A stretch of 34,485 bases of DNA. It comes from Bacillota bacterium. Its GTDB lineage: Bacteria; Bacillota; Clostridia; Lachnospirales; Lachnospiraceae. The position numbers were made by a program, and so were the translations under genes. A model generated the notes under the pieces. That model did no database searches. It was given only the letters and a program-made list of their open reading frames with translations, and was not told the origin of the DNA. The stretch covers positions 1 through 34,485 of the forward strand of contig JAEYFP010000065.1 in the NCBI GenBank assembly GCA_023402845.1, given 5' to 3'. This document shows, in pieces, positions 31,095 to 34,485 of this stretch; within the stretch, counting starts at the first letter, position 1; every line of letters starts with the position of its first letter.

Positions 31095-32576
31095 ATGAGA
31101 AAAAGTGGTGTGTTAATGCCGGTTTCCAGTTTGCCGGGCAAGTATGGGATAGGGACATTTTCGAAAAATGCTTATCATTTTTTAGACAGATTAAAGGCGG
31201 CAGGCCAGAGCTACTGGCAGATACTTCCTTTAGGGCCGACCGGTTACGGGGATTCACCCTATCAGTCCTTTTCCACCTATGCAGGAAATCCTTATTTCAT
31301 TGATTTGGAAGCGCTGATCGAAGAAGGCTATTTGACCAGGGCGGAATGCAGGAAATATGATTTCGGCAAAGACAGTTGTTACATTGATTATGAAAAAATT
31401 TATCTGTCGCGTTTTGCGGTGCTGCGCACTGCCTATGAGAGAAGCGCCATCGCCGGAAATAAGGAGTTTCAAAAGTTTATTTCTGAAAATGCGTTCTGGC
31501 TGGATGATTATGCGCTTTATATGACGGTAAAAAAATCCTTCGGCGGTATCAGCTTTATTGACTGGGATGAGGATATCCGGCTCAGAAAGCCGGAAATGAT
31601 GGCCGCTTACCGCAGCAAATACCGGACAGAAATAGAATTTTACCAGTTTCAGCAGTATTTATTTGCAAAACAATGGTCTGCGCTGAAGGCTTATGCCAAC
31701 AGTCTCGATATAAAGATTATCGGTGATATTCCCATTTATGTTGCATTTGACAGTGCGGATACGTGGGCAAACCCAAAGCTGTTCCAGGTTGATAAGGACG
31801 GGAAACCGTTTGCCGTAGCAGGTTGTCCGCCTGACGCCTTCTCGGCGACGGGGCAGCTTTGGGGCAACCCGCTTTATGCATGGGATTATCACAAAAAGAC
31901 GGGCTATGATTGGTGGATTAAGCGAATCGCACATTGTTTCCGGCTGTATGATGTGGTGCGGGTAGATCATTTCAGAGGCTTTGATGAGTATTATGCAATT
32001 CCCTACGGGGATCAGACAGCAGAGTACGGCGAATGGAAAAAAGGACCGGGGATCAATATTTTCAAGGCTCTGAACAAGGCGCTCGGAGAGTTGGATATTA
32101 TCGCAGAGGATCTTGGCTTCTTGACCCCGAGTGTTTTAAAACTTGTAAAGGACACGGGATATCCGGGCATGAAGGTACTGCAGTTTGCGTTTGATTCGAG
32201 GGAGGAGAGTGATTACCTCCCGCATAATTATTCACAGAACGCGATCGTGTATACAGGTACGCATGATAATGATACGCTTCAAGGATGGTATAAGGTTCTT
32301 TCCAGACCGGATAAAAGACTTTCCAAACAATATATTAACAATGCGGATCATCCGGTCGAAGAGATTCATTGGGACTTTATCAGGCTGGCAATGAGCAGTG
32401 TCGCCAAGCTCTGTATTATTCCGATGCAGGATTATCTCGGACTTGGTGCGGAGGCGAGAATGAATGTGCCTTCTACGCTGGGCAACAATTGGAAGTGGCG
32501 GATGTCTGAGGATGATTTCAAGAAAAGTTTGTCTAAAAAAGTCTTTGACATAACGAAATTATATGGTAGGCTATAA
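31095..32576 (+). CDS. malQ: 4-alpha-glucanotransferase
   Basis: 493 residues, GH77, typical bacterial length. It starts with the family pattern RKSGVLMPVSSLPGKYGIGTF. The catalytic residues are visible: nucleophile Asp291 in VRVDHFRGF, acid/base Glu338 in IAEDLGF, and the third carboxylate Asp391 in GTHDNDT. Substrate-site stretches SPYQSFSTYAGNPYFIDL and GDIPIYVAFDSADTWANP are also conserved. It transfers alpha-1,4-glucan segments between maltodextrins in the cytoplasm, making chains long enough for GlgP. GGAGG lies six bases before the ATG, and the gene is in the importer operon. Confidence 0.96.
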   Translation: MRKSGVLMPVSSLPGKYGIGTFSKNAYHFLDRLKAAGQSYWQILPLGPTGYGDSPYQSFSTYAGNPYFIDLEALIEEGYLTRAECRKYDFGKDSCYIDYEKIYLSRFAVLRTAYERSAIAGNKEFQKFISENAFWLDDYALYMTVKKSFGGISFIDWDEDIRLRKPEMMAAYRSKYRTEIEFYQFQQYLFAKQWSALKAYANSLDIKIIGDIPIYVAFDSADTWANPKLFQVDKDGKPFAVAGCPPDAFSATGQLWGNPLYAWDYHKKTGYDWWIKRIAHCFRLYDVVRVDHFRGFDEYYAIPYGDQTAEYGEWKKGPGINIFKALNKALGELDIIAEDLGFLTPSVLKLVKDTGYPGMKVLQFAFDSREESDYLPHNYSQNAIVYTGTHDNDTLQGWYKVLSRPDKRLSKQYINNADHPVEEIHWDFIRLAMSSVAKLCIIPMQDYLGLGAEARMNVPSTLGNNWKWRMSEDDFKKSLSKKVFDITKLYGRL

Positions 32577-32588
32577 ATAGCGCAATTT

Positions 32589-32621
32589 GTGCAACCTGTA
32601 ATCAGTCGATTCAGGTTGCAC
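32589..32621. repeat. Perfect 10-bp inverted repeat after malQ
   Basis: GTGCAACCTG (32589-32598) and CAGGTTGCAC (32612-32621) with a 13-base loop. No T tract follows, so a rho-independent terminator is not supported; it could be an attenuating RNA hairpin or a regulator site ahead of the LacI gene. Confidence 0.6.
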
Positions 32622-32682
32622 TCGTCATCTTTGAGGGAACTGCATGGTCAGGCGTATTTGATAAAAAAGCAGGTGTGAAGCA

Positions 32683-33723
32683 TTGGAGACAATTACAATT
32701 AAGGATATTGCAAGAATATGCGGAGTCGGCATCAGCACGGTATCCCGCGCGATGAATAACCATCCGGACATCAATCCGGAGACTCGTGCAAAGATTATGG
32801 AAGTTGTGGAGGCGTACAATTTTGTTCCGAACAACAGCGCCAGAAATCTTAAGATCACGGATTCTAAAACGATTGCGATTCTTGTCAAGGGAATATCCAA
32901 TCCATTTTTTATGAAAATGATCAAGGTCATGGAGGATGAGATTCAGAAAAAAAAGTATTCTCTCGTTCTGCATCATGTCGATGCAAATGAGGATGAGGTG
33001 GATGTTGCAATTGAGTTGGAAAAGGAAAAGAGACTGCGTGGTATTATTTTCCTCGGGGGTTATTTTACACATACCAAGGAAAAGCTGGAGCGCCTGCAGG
33101 TACCCTTTGTACTCAGTACGATCACAATGACAAATGGTTACAGAGGAAACTATTCCTCCGTGGCAGTTGACGATGTGAAGGAAAGTTTTAAAATGGTTGA
33201 TTATCTCTGCAAGCTCGGGCATAAAAGAATCGCTACAATTACTGCAACAGAGAGAGATGAGAGTATCGGCAAGCTGCGTAACGAGGGCTATGAAAAGGCA
33301 CTTGAGGCGAACGGGATTGCGCTCGATAAGCAGCTTGTTTATTATATGGATGATCAAATTGATTCCTATACGATGGAGAATGGATACGCAGTTATGAAGC
33401 AGCTGCTTGCTTCGGGAAAGGAATTTACAGCGGTCTATGCAATTTCGGATACGCTGGCAATTGGAGCCTGCAAGGCGCTTCTGGAGTCAGGAAAACGGAT
33501 CCCGGAGGATGTCTCGGTGGCGGGTTTTGACGGAATTGACATGTCCTATTTTTACAGTCCTGCAATTACGACAATTCAGCAGCCGTTTGAGGATATGGCG
33601 GAAGAAACCGTGGCCGTGCTTTTTAATGTCATCCGCAAAAAGGCGGAGCATCAGCATAAAATTTTTGATGCAAAGCTCTGTGTCGGCGGATCTACGCGGG
33701 ATTTAAAAATGAAACTTCATTAA
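32683..33723 (+). CDS. LacI-family transcriptional regulator
   Basis: 346 residues. The HTH is ITIKDIARICGVGISTVSRAMN, the hinge YNFVPNNSARNLK, then the periplasmic-binding-like effector domain (GISNPFFMKMIKVMEDEI, TAVYAISDTLAIGACKAL, VAGFDGIDMSYFYSPAITTIQQP). It starts with TTG at 32683 preceded by AGGTG. It lies 106 bp after malQ with no clear promoter of its own, so at least partly cotranscribed with the importer operon. It is the best candidate for the operators at 27711-27762, forming a local feedback loop. Its last bases overlap the convergent CYTH gene. Confidence 0.92.
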   Translation: METITIKDIARICGVGISTVSRAMNNHPDINPETRAKIMEVVEAYNFVPNNSARNLKITDSKTIAILVKGISNPFFMKMIKVMEDEIQKKKYSLVLHHVDANEDEVDVAIELEKEKRLRGIIFLGGYFTHTKEKLERLQVPFVLSTITMTNGYRGNYSSVAVDDVKESFKMVDYLCKLGHKRIATITATERDESIGKLRNEGYEKALEANGIALDKQLVYYMDDQIDSYTMENGYAVMKQLLASGKEFTAVYAISDTLAIGACKALLESGKRIPEDVSVAGFDGIDMSYFYSPAITTIQQPFEDMAEETVAVLFNVIRKKAEHQHKIFDAKLCVGGSTRDLKMKLH

Positions 33724-34166
33724 AACTGCTTTCGGCTCATTGTGCTGTTGCTGTATTCGGGACAATATGTCACATCGTCTGCAAACCAGCTTGGCGGCAC
33801 AAATGCGTCGGCCTCTTCTACGGAAGAAAATTCTACCTCTGCCAGAACGAGCGGCGCAAATGGCGGCTCAAATAGATCGAGTTCGATCGTATACGCTCCG
33901 TATGGGATCAGGACTCTTTTTTTTCCGATAAGGTTGCCGTCTGCTTTTGGTTTTAAGGTTTCATATGCTTCTTTATTTAAAGGCAGATTATATTCCTCCC
34001 GCACCAATGAGCCGCCCGATTTATAGGTCATATAATAGTTGTCGTCCTCCTTGCGGACCCGCACGACAGGGTCCGTGCATAAATAGGCCTGCTCGATCAA
34101 ATGATAGGGATAGTGCTCCAAGTCCTCCGGCATCTTTTTAATTAAAAATTTCCGTTCAATTTCCAT
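33720..34166 (-). CDS. CYTH domain protein (triphosphate-binding)
   Basis: 148 residues. It begins with the CYTH signature EIERKFL (ExExK: Glu2, Glu4, Lys6) and continues with strands of the triphosphate tunnel: VVRVRKEDDNYYMTYKSGG, YTIELDLFEP and LVLAEVEF. The ExExK glutamates and the later Glu/Asp-rich strands are the metal ligands. Related proteins are inorganic triphosphatases, thiamine triphosphatases or adenylate cyclases; which activity applies cannot be decided. AAGGAG precedes the ATG. The gene overlaps the LacI gene by 4 bp, tail to tail. Confidence 0.92.
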   Translation of the reverse strand: MEIERKFLIKKMPEDLEHYPYHLIEQAYLCTDPVVRVRKEDDNYYMTYKSGGSLVREEYNLPLNKEAYETLKPKADGNLIGKKRVLIPYGAYTIELDLFEPPFAPLVLAEVEFSSVEEADAFVPPSWFADDVTYCPEYSNSTMSRKQF

Positions 34167-34199
34167 AATGATCTCCTTATTAAGTCTCTAACTGATTTA

Positions 34200-34229
34200 A
34201 GTATATCATCGCAAGAGGAAGCATGTAAA
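34200..34229 (-). promoter_or_regulatory. Promoter of the CYTH gene
   Basis: Minus strand TTTACA (34224-34229), 18-bp spacer, TATACT (34200-34205), about 34 bp before the start codon. Confidence 0.55.
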
Positions 34230-34331
34230 TGATTACCTCTCAGATGATAGCTATTTTATCCATAAAGGCATATTTTTAAAACAAGCGCCTGATTTTTCAT
34301 ACTTGAATCGGCCGGAACCTGCACTTTACGG

Positions 34332-34361
34332 TTGCAAACGGCGGCGGCTAAAGCTTATAAT
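34332..34361 (+). promoter_or_regulatory. Sigma-A type promoter at right end
   Basis: TTGCAA (34332-34337), 18-bp spacer, TATAAT (34356-34361). Its transcript would start near 34368 and run out of the window through a 28-codon ORF. Confidence 0.55.
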
Positions 34362-34395
34362 AAAAGCCTGCAAATAAAAAGTCAAGGCTAAATCA

Positions 34396-34482
34396 ATGAA
34401 CATTGAAAATTTTATACAGGTTGAAAAGCAGGTATCAAAAGAAGACCATCACAAAGTGCTGGTCGAAAAATCAGAGTTTTAG
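34396..34482 (+). CDS. Possible short protein, 28 residues
   Basis: ATG to TAG, predicted MNIENFIQVEKQVSKEDHHK and eight more residues: hydrophilic, charged, gene-like composition. AAGG lies nine bases upstream, weak as a ribosome binding site. The promoter 35 bp upstream supports transcription. It may be a real small protein, a leader peptide, or a chance ORF ahead of a gene beyond the window. Confidence 0.25.
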   Translation: MNIENFIQVEKQVSKEDHHKVLVEKSEF

Positions 34483-34485
34483 ATT

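Larger units (their letters stand above)
34167..34485. other. Right-end intergenic region
   Basis: Holds the CYTH promoter on the minus strand, then a plus-strand promoter at 34332-34361 and the short ORF at 34396-34482. No other gene is seen. Confidence 0.5.

Overview
The window looks like chromosomal DNA from a low-to-moderate GC, spore-forming member of the Clostridia, most likely a gut Lachnospiraceae-type bacterium. This is inferred from strong AGGAGG-type ribosome binding sites, sigma-A promoters of the TTGnnn-17-TATAAT kind, lipoprotein solute-binding proteins with acidic linkers, a spore photoproduct lyase homologue, a PPi-type phosphofructokinase and a glycogen phosphorylase/4-alpha-glucanotransferase set. 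No rRNA, tRNA, CRISPR array, transposase or phage gene was found.

Layout. (1) 92-3026: an ABC exporter half-transporter divergent from an AraC-type regulator, with overlapping promoters set in inverted repeats. (2) 3021-5276: a SplB-like radical SAM protein, a Fic protein with an N-terminal HTH, and a YwbE-family protein. (3) 5292-13810: an OmpR-type two-component system (minus strand) divergent from a five-gene operon. The operon encodes a small lipoprotein, a beta-propeller-like plus solute-binding lipoprotein, two MalF/MalG-type permeases and a HlyD-like membrane fusion protein, with no ATPase. The divergent intergenic region carries 11-bp-spaced direct repeats facing both ways, so the response regulator probably controls both units. 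(4) 13915-14676: a LysM protein, then a terminator fused to a long palindrome. (5) 14998-19513: a solute-binding lipoprotein and a membrane sensor-PAS-GGDEF-EAL protein in a tight two-gene unit without permeases, resembling in logic the Vibrio NspS/MbaA pair. (6) 19524-22750: a membrane-anchored zinc-ribbon protein, PPi-type phosphofructokinase and a LacI-family regulator. (7) 22977-26575: glycogen/maltodextrin phosphorylase under an operator-containing promoter, then a GtrB/DPMS-like glycosyltransferase. (8) 26576-27493: an EamA transporter on the minus strand. (9) 27850-33723: a sugar ABC importer (binding protein and two permeases, again no ATPase), MalQ and a second LacI regulator, preceded by tandem LacI-type operators. 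(10) 33720-34166: a CYTH protein, followed by a short promoter-preceded ORF at the window edge.

Regions 6-9 form a coherent alpha-glucan use island: uptake of maltodextrin-like sugars, MalQ disproportionation, GlgP phosphorolysis and entry into PPi-linked glycolysis, under LacI-type repressors. The most unusual parts are the ATPase-less permease/membrane-fusion-protein operon with its two-component system, and the binding-protein/GGDEF-EAL module.
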